From the NCBI GenBank assembly GCA_035582835.1, contig JAYKAV010001267.1, positions 858,804 to 922,803 on the forward strand: 64,000 bases of DNA, in the 5' to 3' direction. This document shows positions 13,221-24,513 of this stretch, piece by piece. A program made the position numbers and the translations under genes. The DNA is from Phoebastria nigripes. Taxonomy: Eukaryota; Chordata; Aves; Procellariiformes; Diomedeidae. The notes under the pieces were generated by a model. It did no database searches, was not told the origin of the DNA, and saw only the letters and a list, made by a program, of their open reading frames with translations. The stretch's first letter is position 1; the number at the start of each line of letters is the position of its first letter.

Positions 13221-13244
13221 GGGGCGGGGGGGGGAGGGGGCGGG
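13221..13244 (+). repeat. G-rich run with G-quadruplex potential
   Basis: Four G tracts of 4, 9, 5 and 3 bases separated by single C, A and C, followed 18 bases later by another G6 run (13263-13268). The pattern satisfies the simple G3+N1-7 quadruplex rule on the plus strand, which is the non-template-like strand relative to neither CR1 nor exon. Structure formation itself is inference. Confidence 0.7.
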
Positions 13245-14703
13245 ACACAACGGACACAGACAGGGGGGCGGATGGGGAGACACCCAACTTGACATACACT
13301 GCCATGGTTTTGGAGAAACTAGTTAGAGCTATAACACCATAGGAGTACAGTGAAGTCCTCAGATCTTCTACTCCCTTTTATTTTCTTGTTAGGAACTATT
13401 TTTCCATAATGGAGGAATACAACAAGTTAGCAACCTATTTTTATTCTATTTCTTAATATAATTTACAGAAATTAGTATTTGATACACAAGTGAATATATC
13501 ATTGGCCAAATGTGTCCCAAAGGGTGTTAATAAGCTCTGTTTTGTGTTAACTAAAAACATATTCTACATATGCAGCCTTGCCTGAGAAAAAAATTACTGT
13601 ATCTCATTACTTAATTAGTATACAACACTACCAATTAAACAAGGAGCCTGCCCATGTTACTCTCCATTATTACTCTGATAGCAGAGAATTAAGAAAATTA
13701 ATCAGATAGTGTTTTAATTTGATTTTATGGTTCACTGGCAGTGTAAACTCTGATGCAATTTCATGCAGCCTATAATTTCTTTTTCATTATTGGTTACGTT
13801 AAGCTCAACAAAAAGTGTAAATGAATGTTTCTTCAAAGTCATTTGGAGAAGACTATTGGTTAAAAATTAGTAGGAAAATCATGCTCCATGTAAATGGATG
13901 TAAGTGGATTCCTGAAACTTTACTAGAGAGCACAGATCTCATTAACCAAAGAACCTTCTCCTTAAAGCAGACAAAATATCTCAGTAAATCTTTGGGTAAA
14001 TGGCACTAGGNGCTAATTATTCTTCCTGGTTAAAAAAAATCTAAAAATATTGTTCTGTATTAGTCTGAGCTCCCCCAGCCCAATTAAAATTACTGAATAA
14101 AAGTCATTCCTTCCTTTACACATGCTCTTGTGGACCATGAACACCTTGAAAAAAAACTGATGCAGAGGACACTGTTGATGGCATCCCAGATTTATTTTTC
14201 CTCACCTGAGTCAGGCTTGATACTACTCTGTATCATAAGATAGTTTGAGTTTTCTGAGATGTCTCCAATTAGATGGTTGTGCAACACAATATAATCTTCT
14301 TTTATTGCAGTTTAAGATGAACTCACACCTGAGGATGTGGAAGAGTAGGCCTCTGGGTAGCCACTTGCTGATGGATGGTGACCTGCCATGGTGCTGTAAC
14401 TTCACTGAGCCCAAGTAAAATCTGTATGAAAGTGTGCTTTCCAGTATGAAAGTAAAGTCACTCTTATAGACTTTTTTTTTCAGAATCTTTGCAGTTTTTC
14501 TTTCCTTTCCCCCCAAATTAAACCAACACAGGCATGAAGAGAAAAAACAAAGTAAATCTGAAACACTAACTTTGACAGACCTGACAATGAAACAGTTTGT
14601 CTTGTTAATTGTTTCATGCACTTTAGTATAAACTTCTACTCTGCATATAAAAAGAAATTTATACTTAACATTATGTTTCTCCTTTCGAAGTCATGTTCAG
14701 CAT

Positions 14704-14800
14704 GTAACCACTCTTGTTCAGTACCTATAACTTTTTCTGTGCAGGTTTTAATAGTAACCACTCTTGCACAGTAGCTGCCCTTACTTAATAACTGTGCCTT
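14704..14800. repeat. Imperfect tandem duplication, period 50 bp
   Basis: GTAACCACTCTTG occurs at 14704-14716 and again at 14754-14766. In both cases a CAGTA follows two bases later, and a CTGTGC is found further on. The two units have diverged by substitutions and small indels. Confidence 0.75.
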
Positions 14801-17438
14801 TATCATGAAAGCTTCAGGGGGAAAAAAAATTAAATTTTACAGAACCCACCTTTGAATTTAAAACTCCAAGGGAGTAATTATGTTTAGCAGAAGCCGTTCC
14901 TTGCCAGTGAAGATATAAGATATTTGTACAACCTGCCAAGTTACACCTACAAAAAGAGTCAGACCTTCAAATTTCCTGGCTTTGTGTGTTGAAATTTTCC
15001 AACTGTGCTACTGCAACAGCACTGGCTTCCTCACACAAAACANTTATTTCCAGATACTCCCTCCTCCCCAGTATTAGCAAAGTAGCATCCCTGAGTGAAA
15101 AGGTGCTCTACCAAGAGCAGAAAAATCACTTTCAGGAACCCTGGTCATATTCCACCTCTACCACAGTTTCATGGTATGGATTTGGGCATGTGTCCTAACC
15201 CCAGAGAAAACAGAAAACATGGTCAACCTCACTGGAGTGTTTTGAAAATAATTTTTAAAAAAACTGTTTTAGTAGTATATTGAGAAACAGCTTTTTTAGT
15301 ATTAGCATCAAATAACACTTCCCCCATCTCACATGATTGTTTTACTCACTTTTTTTTTTAAATCATCTTTGAAGTCTGCATTTATTCCTTTTCTATTTGT
15401 TTTGCCACTTCGTGTATCTTTCTGCCAAACATTTGGTGCTTTTGTAGACCATCTCAAGAATGGGGATTAAAAAAGAAAACATAAACCACATTAACTAAGC
15501 TACACTATTAAATATTTCAGGTAAGTATAATTAGGTATCTATCCACTCACCTGGACCATCTAAACAATTTTGCCTTCTGAGTGAAGCTGCTGACCAAAAC
15601 TCAAGTTCTACAGCACATACAAAGACCTGGAATGACCAGTAGCAAAGCTTTCATTGATAACAGTTCAAATTAGATTCTGTACCTTGTCCCACATTTGGCA
15701 AATAAGTTTATTTCAGCAAGACTGCTACTCTCCAGAGCCCTGATCTAGCAATTTAGATGGGGCACGCAGGCACCTGTGCGTGCAGGCAGCTCATCAGAAA
15801 GTACTGCAACCCTGCACGTGGTTTGCTTCTTGCAGTGAGCTACAGCATTGGGACCCACAAATGGAAAGCACTGTGGTTTTTGATATTTTGCTTACAAACT
15901 TATTTCTTGATATGGTTTGACATTAAGTTTACCGGGATAATACTATTCCCTATGTGTTACATCTTGGAGATTCCTTAATAGCTCAAGAATTCCAGAAAAT
16001 GGCTGATAAACATATAGTATGAATTAGATCTAGTAACTGCAAGGCTCAGAGAAGTAGATCTTTTCCANTTTTTCAAACTGGGGTCTAGGCTTATAAATCA
16101 ATGAGCAGGTTGAATTCTTACCGAAGTCAATAGCAGCTGAGTACATCAATTCCATAGAGGGTGCTCTGCATTCTGCAAAACTACGTCCCATAAACTCAAT
16201 TTTATAGATCTTCGTCTGTTTTCAATCTGTTATAGCAATGGGTGACTTCAATCAGATAACAGTCATTACTTACCCATGTTATATTTCTCCAGAAAGAGTA
16301 GCTTACTAGCTCGGGTCACTACATGTTCACTTGGGATTTTATCTTCACTCAGCTATTATACTCAATGGTTATGTTCTTAAAGCATATTCTGAATGCAGTT
16401 AGCTCAAAGTTTTCTTTACCATCATATTGTCTCTCTTGAAGGCCCTAAAGACTTTGAGTTATTTTAGCATGACTGCAGTTCAACTCAGATCAATGGAGTC
16501 TTACCACAAATGGGTACTTTTTCCCCATAAAACCTTGGTTCTTTCCTTCATTTTCATTCCCAGAGCAATTTATTTCATTGCTTGAGCACATACGACCTCT
16601 TCATACAACCACCATGTCTTTGTGCCTTGTATTACCATGTACGAGGTACATCTGCAAACATTCCCACCACACCCTCTTGCCAAAACCTGGAGATGCATCC
16701 TGTCTCTCCCTTCTTCCTTTCACCCTTCACCAAAATCTTCGTAACAACGGCACAATAGATGATAGTAATCATTTACATAAATTCTCTTTTCCACATCACA
16801 AATCACAGCTACAGATGCCTGCTCTGAATCTATAAATAACTACATTGCAGCCAAAAGTTAGCTTCCTGGCCCACAGAGATGCCTGACAAGCCTCATGGGT
16901 ATGTGGTGCAGTATTTGATGTCTGTAGGGGACACCTCATGCCACGGCAGATCTTCTCCACTGCTCAGTCTTGTTCACCTTGTGCCACCCCTATTTTTCCC
17001 TAGATGGCTGATTTCTGAGTGTACGACATTCAAAACACAAGAGCCAGAGACAAACCTAACAGCTGAAGACAGACAGTCCCACAGGAAACGTTCTCATAAA
17101 ACATCGACAAAATGACAAGTCAACCACAAGCGCTAGTTCAAGGTGAAGAGGCTCTCCTGGATGCCCAGTGCCAGGGCAGGCAGCACAGCTGCCTCCCACC
17201 TCCACACCCCTTCCCAGCAAGGCAGACCAGGCAGCCTTTCCGCCTGCAGTGTGCGAGGTAGCACTATTTTTAAGACACCCATATTGTCAGCTTCTTTGTT
17301 GGAAAGAACACTGTAGAAGTACAACACCATTTGGTGCACTAACTTTATATTATTTATTTATTATATTGATTTATGCTCTCCCTTTAATTAAAAGGTACCA
17401 GGAAAACATTTGGTTTTGATTCAGATACTCAAACCCAC

Positions 17439-17731
17439 CGAGACCCATTTTCAGCCAACTCCTCAGTGCAGGTCCAGCCGGCCCTGTCTGCATCTCCACA
17501 ATGAATTACTTCCGTGAACGCGCAGGCTGAAAGCCTCCCCGAATCCTTCCCCCTAATCCCTGACATCTGTTCTGCGTCCAGGCTGGGCCGTGGCGGAGAC
17601 CTGCCAGCGCCTGCTGTCAGCATGGCCGCAGATGAGTAAACACACCAGTGCCCGTGTCAGGCCGCCGTGTGATTTCAGCTGAGAACTCCGGACGTGGAGC
17701 ACGGTTCTCATTTAAAGCATTTGTAACGTCG
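17439..17731. promoter_or_regulatory. CpG-dense segment, candidate internal regulatory element
   Basis: I count 19 CpG dinucleotides in about 293 bases, far above the surrounding AT-rich intron. The segment includes CCGTGAACGCGCAGG, GGCCGTGGCGG and GGCCGCCGTG. It could be a small CpG island marking an alternative promoter or a noncoding RNA start, or an exapted repeat. No TATA element or clear exon boundary was assigned. A minus-strand open frame (17429-17623) overlaps it without a recognisable domain. Confidence 0.35.
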
Positions 17732-17739
17732 AGGAAACA

Positions 17740-20700
17740 CCTGTTAAGAAACTATCCAAAATAAATTTACCACAAGTCTTTTAAGAAAGAGACAAACCGT
17801 GATTGACAGCAGCAGTACAAGATCTGACAGCAGCAGAATTCAAAGCCCCATTACAAACCCTGACCAATTAAATACATAAACAGCACCATTTTTCATTTCA
17901 GGGTAACAGTTACTATTTCATTTCTCATCTTCCACTTAAAATAGATGCTCTTCACACTGGAAGACTGAAATTTGACCTATTTTGACCCAGTTTATTTTCT
18001 TCTGTGTGCAAAAATCCTACAATGCCACGTTGTGTGTAGTTTTAAAAGAAACACTCCCATACGGTTACTCTTTAAAATCATGTCAGCAGCATGTCATCAT
18101 GAACAGTTTTAAAATAGTTTCTGCCTGGCTAGTGAAAAAGGTGGATGGTGATATTCTGCTTGAAGCCTGCAAGGTACAGTAAACGAAAACCAGTAATTTT
18201 AGAATTAATGTTGAAATAGTAAAAGTATTGAGATTTTTCCAAAGCCGCATCTGTGACACCAGAAGCAAACCCCAAAGTCTTTCAAGTCTTTGAGTATTGG
18301 AGACAACTGGCATTTTTAAAAAGCTTGCCAGCAATCTTTTCATTTAAACCATTGTTTTCCCTGTTTAGAGACTCTGGAAGTTTACCTAGGCCGATGGTGG
18401 GGACCTCCCCCTCCTCCCTGTGTACACATCTGACCAGTGATCACACTGCAGGCTGCTAACTAATGATTGTGGTATTTTTCAAGAACACTTAAGCAACTTC
18501 GGAGCATGGGTCACACTGATGTTCAAGTAGAACTAGATCAAATATTTGCAATATTTTGCATTTCCCAGTTTCTTTCTATCCAGGGCTCTCCAGCAAGAAC
18601 TATGCTGCTTACTAATTTGAGCACTACATCATGCTTTTGAGGTAGGAAATTTTATTTCTCATACTGTAGGTATGGAAAACCAACATTCATAGCAATTAAG
18701 GCAGCTTTCCCTACATCACACAGCAGTTTTGGGCCAAGGGTAGGTGAAGCCAGCTCCACCAGCAACTTCCTTGGGAGGCAGAATGCCAGGTCACAAAGTG
18801 CCTGCAAGGGGGCATCCATGATCCTGTTGCTGTGCCTACACCAGAGGTGAACAGGAGAAACTCTGGGCATGGCACAGCGGGCTGCACAAACAATCTCTTT
18901 GCCCGAGTCAGACAGACTTCCTCACCAGATAACCTCTGTTTATTCAGATTTCCAAATTGTGCTTGGTCCAGCTTGACCGAGCCCTTTATCAGAGCTTCAG
19001 AAAATAAGGTACCACAGGAAGCAGAAAAGGTCCTTGGCACAGGAGAGTAACCAGTTAGATAACACAAATCCAACAGCAGGACTACAGATGCAGTGTTCTT
19101 AATGGGGAGAGATCATCAGGGGAGTCCTACAGATCTCTGTGTATGATTTGTGCCAACCAAGATATTCACAGATGGTCTAGGAAAGGAGTGAATAGCAAGG
19201 CAACAGTTTGAGAGGACACCATCTCCCTCAGAGAGCATATAAAATAATAAAAACTAACCNGAAAGAATGGCAAAAGGACTTTTTGTGCAATAAAATAAAA
19301 TTCAATGTCTTTAAGTGAAAAGTGATAGACATGGGGAAAGTGATAGTAGTAATAGTCAGCTGAAGGCCTAAGGATGCAATCCTGTTACCCAGCAGTCCAA
19401 AAAAGCAAATTGAGTGTTAGGACATATTAGGAATGGGATAGAAGAAACCTGAACATTTTGCTGCTGTTAAAAAAAAAAAAAACCAAACCAAACTGTGCTT
19501 CATCTACATGCTCCCTTCATTCCAAAAAGGACACTGGAGAATTAGAAAAGGCTGAGAGGAAAGGCAACAAAAATAATCAGAGTATGGCATGGATTCAATA
19601 TGAGTAATGACTAATGCAATAACTTTCCTTTTTAGGAACATGTAGAGGAGAGAGACTATATAAAGGCCTGTAAAGATAAGAATGGCAGAAAGCAGGTAAA
19701 CAGAATAATTGCTCCTTTCTTCTTCCAGTACAAGGACTGGGGACACCAGATCAGACAGCCAGTGTCAGGTTCAAAACCAGTTAGAGGTAACATGCTTTCA
19801 CATATATAGCATAGGATTCCTGCAGGTTGTTGTGGACCAGAGAGTGACCACATTACTTGAAAAGCTTAACTTGAACTTAAAATTACACTGTTCCTGGAAG
19901 AAAAACCCACTGAGGTTTAATAAATACAAAGGTATTGTTTCTGGGTGTTGAAATCCCTGAGCTGCTTAGAGCTGGGAGACTACACCACTGAAGTACCATT
20001 ATATCCTTCTCTATTCTTATACTCTTCCTAATCATCTGCCACTGGGCATTGTCACAGTCAAGACTACATTGGGACCAAATACGCATTTTTTAGATTACAT
20101 TGGCTGGAGGCTGCACATAAAGGAGATACTGAGAGCGCCAAAACATTTTTTTCTCTATTGTGAAATGAAATCAATTTGGCAAGACTGAGAGGATACATAA
20201 CAGTGAGGGGCCCAATCCCCTTGACACTGCACTGACCCCTATCCATCTTCTTACTCTTACATCTCCCAGATCCCCCCCTGCTTCCTCTACTTTCTAGAAC
20301 CCACTCCTCCATTGCTCTCACATTAAATTTTGTAGTCTCATAATTTTGTGTTCATCCTTCAGGTGGTGACACTCCGTAAGACCCAGACTGCTGGAAAGCC
20401 TGACTTGAGAAGATGAACAAAGTTGATAGTTCTCTGGGACAGTCACCAGCCATTATCAGGGATGCTGGTTTCCAAAGACAGACGCTGATAAAAAGCATCT
20501 GATCCGTTTCTTCTAACCCACCGAGCATGCATAAGGCCTTCTGCATGGGTACCTAACAGACATTCTAGTGAATAACCCCATTGTCTCAAAATGGTGACCA
20601 TGTGGCTTAATTACACAGTACTCCTTTCTCCCTCACTCTCAGATGGGAGAAACTAAGGACCTATGCATGTACGAGCTGGGATTTGACTAACTCCTCTCAC

Positions 20701-22590
20701 AGCAAGGCAAGGTAGCCACCGGTCTCAGTGATACTTAAATCCATTGCAGGAGTTCTTCAAAGCTTTTAGTTTTGCTTAACAGACAAGTAAACTAAACTAA
20801 ACTGATGATAAAGCAATGTGCATTTCAATCAAGAAGTGAAAGGGAGAAAGAAAACTCAATGCAGACATGTGTTATGTAGAGCTCCTTAAAGAACATTTTA
20901 GCAGAGGAAAACGAACACCAGAGTGACAGGCTCTAGGGTTCAGTTCCTTCAAAAGTGGCAAGCTTTCAGCCCACAAAACCACATGTTGTGGCCAGCTTGT
21001 ACCTTCCTTGCACTGCAAAGTGATGCTTCGCAATCCCTCCCAGGGAACTATTCCCTTTGCCAAGGCACAGACATGAACACAGCTGCAGAGATATAGTCTG
21101 CATATACCCCCCATATAGTCTGGGGTAAATACTCAAAAGAGTATAATTGTATCACCTCCTCTTTACAAACACACTTTCCAGCATGTCTGGGGCCAGCCTG
21201 ATATGAGAATGGGTGACTTGGAGCACATTCTGAGCCCCCAAATCAAAACCTGAAATCCCTTCCTCTCCTCCTTTGGAGACAGCCACACACACACAGAGGA
21301 AGAGAAAGATGCTGAGAATCTGGGCTGAGCAGGAAAATGCTCACAAAACAAATTTCACAACCATACATAATTGAGTAATCCAGATTTTGGCTTACTCAGG
21401 TTTATGAGAACCAAAACAGCATTTTAAATGCTTATTTTTGCTTTCCTTTAAGTTTAATTAAGCTTGCCTTAGGCTCACAAGCCTACTGAATTTGAGACTT
21501 ATTTTTCAGATAACTGACCTGGAGAGTTTTCCTACCTGCTCTGTCCTTAAAGTATGCCCCAAGTTCGTTCACTCTCTTTTACTATTTTACCACAGGCTTG
21601 ACAGCAACATGGAAATAATATCAGAGGAAAAGACTTTTTTCCTTTTTTTTTTTTAACTAGCTGATAAACATTAGCCACACCAAATAGTTTCAACCTCACT
21701 TGTAGACTCAAGGGGTCCTCCTGCGAGGCTCAAGTTTAGGTGAGATAGGAGTCTTTACTTCTAGGTTGTGCTCTCCTATTTCTCTCAGCTCTGAAATTGG
21801 GGCTTTCTGAAAGGGCTCCTGACTCCCACAATAAGCCCATTTGCTACAGGCAGCAGAAGCATTATCAAAGACCTCATTACAGTCATCAAAACCTGGAGTT
21901 ATTCTGCAACTGACAGGAAAAATGTGGGTATGCAACACCAACAAATGCATCCAATAGGTTCTCAAGTCTCCAAACAGGCCAGGAATTTGCCAGGAAAAAA
22001 TAATCCAGAATATTTATGTTAAAGCTCCCCCCTCCCCCTTCCAAAAAACCCTTAAGTCAGCAGGGGAGTATTGTTGAAGCAGAAAAGATTGCTAAACTCA
22101 GTATAGCAACAAGGTAGCACCACACTAATAAAGTCATTCTGCTTTTGCACAGGCAAAAAGGATTACAAGCCTGTGCAGCAGGAAAAATGAAAGATACAAA
22201 TATAGCTCTGAAGCCAAATATTTCAAAGAGGAAAGAATCTAAAACTTCTTTTTTTTGTGCTGTTACTACATTCTAGTTCATTAACGAAACAATCCAAGAC
22301 AAAAAAAAAATACAAAGGCAGTGCAGTGTGGAAAGGAGGATATAGCTAGAGGAAGATTCAGAGCACCAATTCCCCGTTAATGGTTCAGATTCATTCAGAT
22401 GGGATATGGTCCTAAAGCTCCAGGGATTCACACATCCCTGCCTCAATTCAAGGCACTAATAACCAATCAGTAGTTTAGATAAGACTCTATAAATATTTAA
22501 AATTTTTAATCTTTCGAGTGCCAAGAATAACATTTCCCATCATGTCCTTGCCTTTCCCACAGCAACAATGATGAGATTTCTCATCTGGCA
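17740..22590. other. Intron sequence, no supported gene
   Basis: Unique-looking intronic DNA with short A runs (for example 19469-19482) and a 12-bp direct repeat TGACAGCAGCAG at 17804-17815 and 17825-17836. Open frames here are short, overlap on both strands and show no domain. Confidence 0.6.
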
Positions 22591-22830
22591 TTGCTGGCAC
22601 GGGCACGACATCAGGTGGTTTTAGTAGTGGCAGTCAATTAACTTAAAAAGTTCCATCTAATTGATCCATTTCCTGCTCTGATAAACAATTGTAAACAAAT
22701 ACTTCTCTTCAAAGGAGGAGCTTTGTTCACAAATTAAAAAAGGAAAGGGGCCATCTGAATCATGCTAGTCATGGCTGTGTCAGGGGTTTTATTATAAACA
22801 CTATTTTTAGGGCTCTAAATGAGTGATGTG
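22590..22830. promoter_or_regulatory. Candidate enhancer-like block (SOX, forkhead, MEF2-type motifs)
   Basis: Several consensus-like transcription-factor sites are packed together: the SOX palindrome ACAATTGT (22685-22692), the forkhead site GTAAACA (22691-22697), a SOX/TCF-type CTTTGTTC (22721-22728), homeodomain-like CTAATTGATC near 22657, and a perfect MEF2 site CTATTTTTAG (22801-22810). There are no simple repeats and no coding frame. Such clustering is typical of conserved noncoding elements, but conservation could not be tested, so the call rests on composition alone. Confidence 0.3.
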
Positions 22831-23439
22831 ACATTAAATATAATGAGACAAATTCTTCCCCAGTTTAACATGACAGTGGTGCTTCCTCACACAACAATCT
22901 TTGCTTTTTCTTTTTTTAACCTCTTCTATGTTACTGACAGCAGTGTGTGTGTATACTTACATTGTTTTGATTTTCCTAACCCCTATTTAGCCTTTCTACT
23001 TTATGCTCATTTCTGGCACAGGAAGCTCACTACCCCCCTTCATTTATATTTTAGTCAGGTTCAGTGTCCGATTCCTGCATCTCAGCAGAACAACAATCCT
23101 AGCAGAAAAACAAAAACCAAATCACTTCTGTTTCTGTTTGCAATTCCCATTACAGAGACCCACCCACACCACTTTGATAAGCATGCATTTTGTGGTCTTT
23201 TTCCAAACCTCTCAACATATAGGCAGGGAAAAATTTCAGTGTATACTTTAGGCTTTTATGCTGATTTGAGAGAGGCCACAACACACACAGTTACTTGCAG
23301 TATGTCAGCTCCTCCACAACCTTTACTGAAAAGCCATGCTACTAGCTGTACTTCACCCTGCCCATTCCCCCCGATCTGTAATTTTGTTTCCTTATCCACA
23401 GAATGGAAATTGTGATACAACGATCACGAAGACATTTGC

Positions 23440-23660
23440 TTGCCTCTAAATGATTTCAGATCCAGTGATAAAGCACTCCACAGACATATTTAATTATTTT
23501 TGCTACTACTATAATCTCCTCTGGCAGAGAGCCAGAAATCCTTAAATTTAGGGGATTAAAATTGCCACTGTCATTTCATTAGCAAAAGCATTTGTTAAAG
23601 TAATTAGGAAAAGGCGGTGTGTTGTATTTTTAATTTTGATATGGTCACATATCTTACTAC
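23440..23660. promoter_or_regulatory. Candidate enhancer-like block (homeodomain-type motifs)
   Basis: AT-rich unique sequence with TAATTA at 23491-23496, GGATTA (bicoid-type) at 23553-23558 and TAATTAGG at 23601-23608. It lacks simple repeats and has no usable coding frame. It is inferred to be regulatory from motif density only. Confidence 0.25.
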
Positions 23661-24307
23661 AGGAGTTCAAGCCTACTTTTATTAAAATGCACAATTCACA
23701 TGTCACTTGAGCAAAGAGATCAAGTGATTGATTTCTACACCCTGTCAGCTGCTATGTCTGTTTTGACAGATTCAGGGTGTTTCCACATCCAATTGCCCTA
23801 ACTAACATGGTTACAGTCTAAGACAGCTATTATCATGCCAATAAAGTTTCTGAAAATGATCCTAGCACCATATATTGACTATACATTTTCAGGAGTTAGG
23901 TGCCTTCTGTTAATTTTCCAGTCCAGACATCCTGTGTTTTACCTGACACAGTTTTAAAGACAGGAAATCAAGCCCAAATGCAAATTGGCAAACTAAACAA
24001 TATAACCTGACCCTGTGTGCCATTTGGCAATCAAGTTCTAGGGCATGCTCACAGGAACAAGGTGTTTCCTGTAAGCCTGAAAAGACCATATCCAAGCTAT
24101 TTTACCAGGCAGCAAAAAAGCTGCATCTTATTTACTAACCCAAGAGCTTAAGTATGGTAGTCCAGGACTAACACTGTCTGAAACTCCAAGTTCTAGACAT
24201 TCAATACTCATGGGTCTGGAGAACCAAAACAAAATAGCTGCTTACAAAAGAAGTGGTACTCTGCAAAGTGAATTCAAAACAACAGAATAAAGATAAAGGT
24301 GTACCAG

Positions 24308-24346
24308 TATATATATATATACACACACACACACACAGAGAGAGAG
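24308..24346. repeat. Compound (TA)n(CA)n(GA)n microsatellite
   Basis: About six TA units, then eight AC units, then five AG units in direct succession. Confidence 0.95.
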
Positions 24347-24486
24347 GGAGAATCAATTATGAAGCATAACTGGTCATCAGAAGAGAAAGCACTGAAAATA
24401 AGCAAAAAAGAAACGAAACGTTAACATAATTAGCAGACATCAATCAACTCCAGGAAAATAATCTAGTAACAGGACTCGGTGCCTTT

Positions 24487-24513
24487 CACTTGACTGACAG
24501 TGTTAGTCAAGTG
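24487..24513. repeat. Inverted repeat, 9-bp arms
   Basis: CACTTGACT (24487-24495) and AGTCAAGTG (24505-24513) are perfect reverse complements around a 9-base spacer. No associated gene. Confidence 0.75.

Larger units (their letters stand above)
6130..17430. other. Intron sequence, no supported gene
   Basis: AT-rich, unique-looking DNA. It contains an (AC)14 microsatellite (7191-7218), a GAG-type run near 9117-9131, G/T-rich low-complexity tracts (9660-9706 and 11326-11380), a G-rich run (13221-13244) and an imperfect 50-bp tandem duplication (14704-14766 and following). The longest open frame (8655-9167) runs into simple sequence and has no recognisable domain. Confidence 0.6.

Noticed and set aside
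21163..21235. Minus-strand text encoding LAPDM, resembling the IAPDM motif of the preceding ATP8A2 exon
   Set aside because: Only five residues match; flanking residues do not fit the membrane segment and the frame soon stops.
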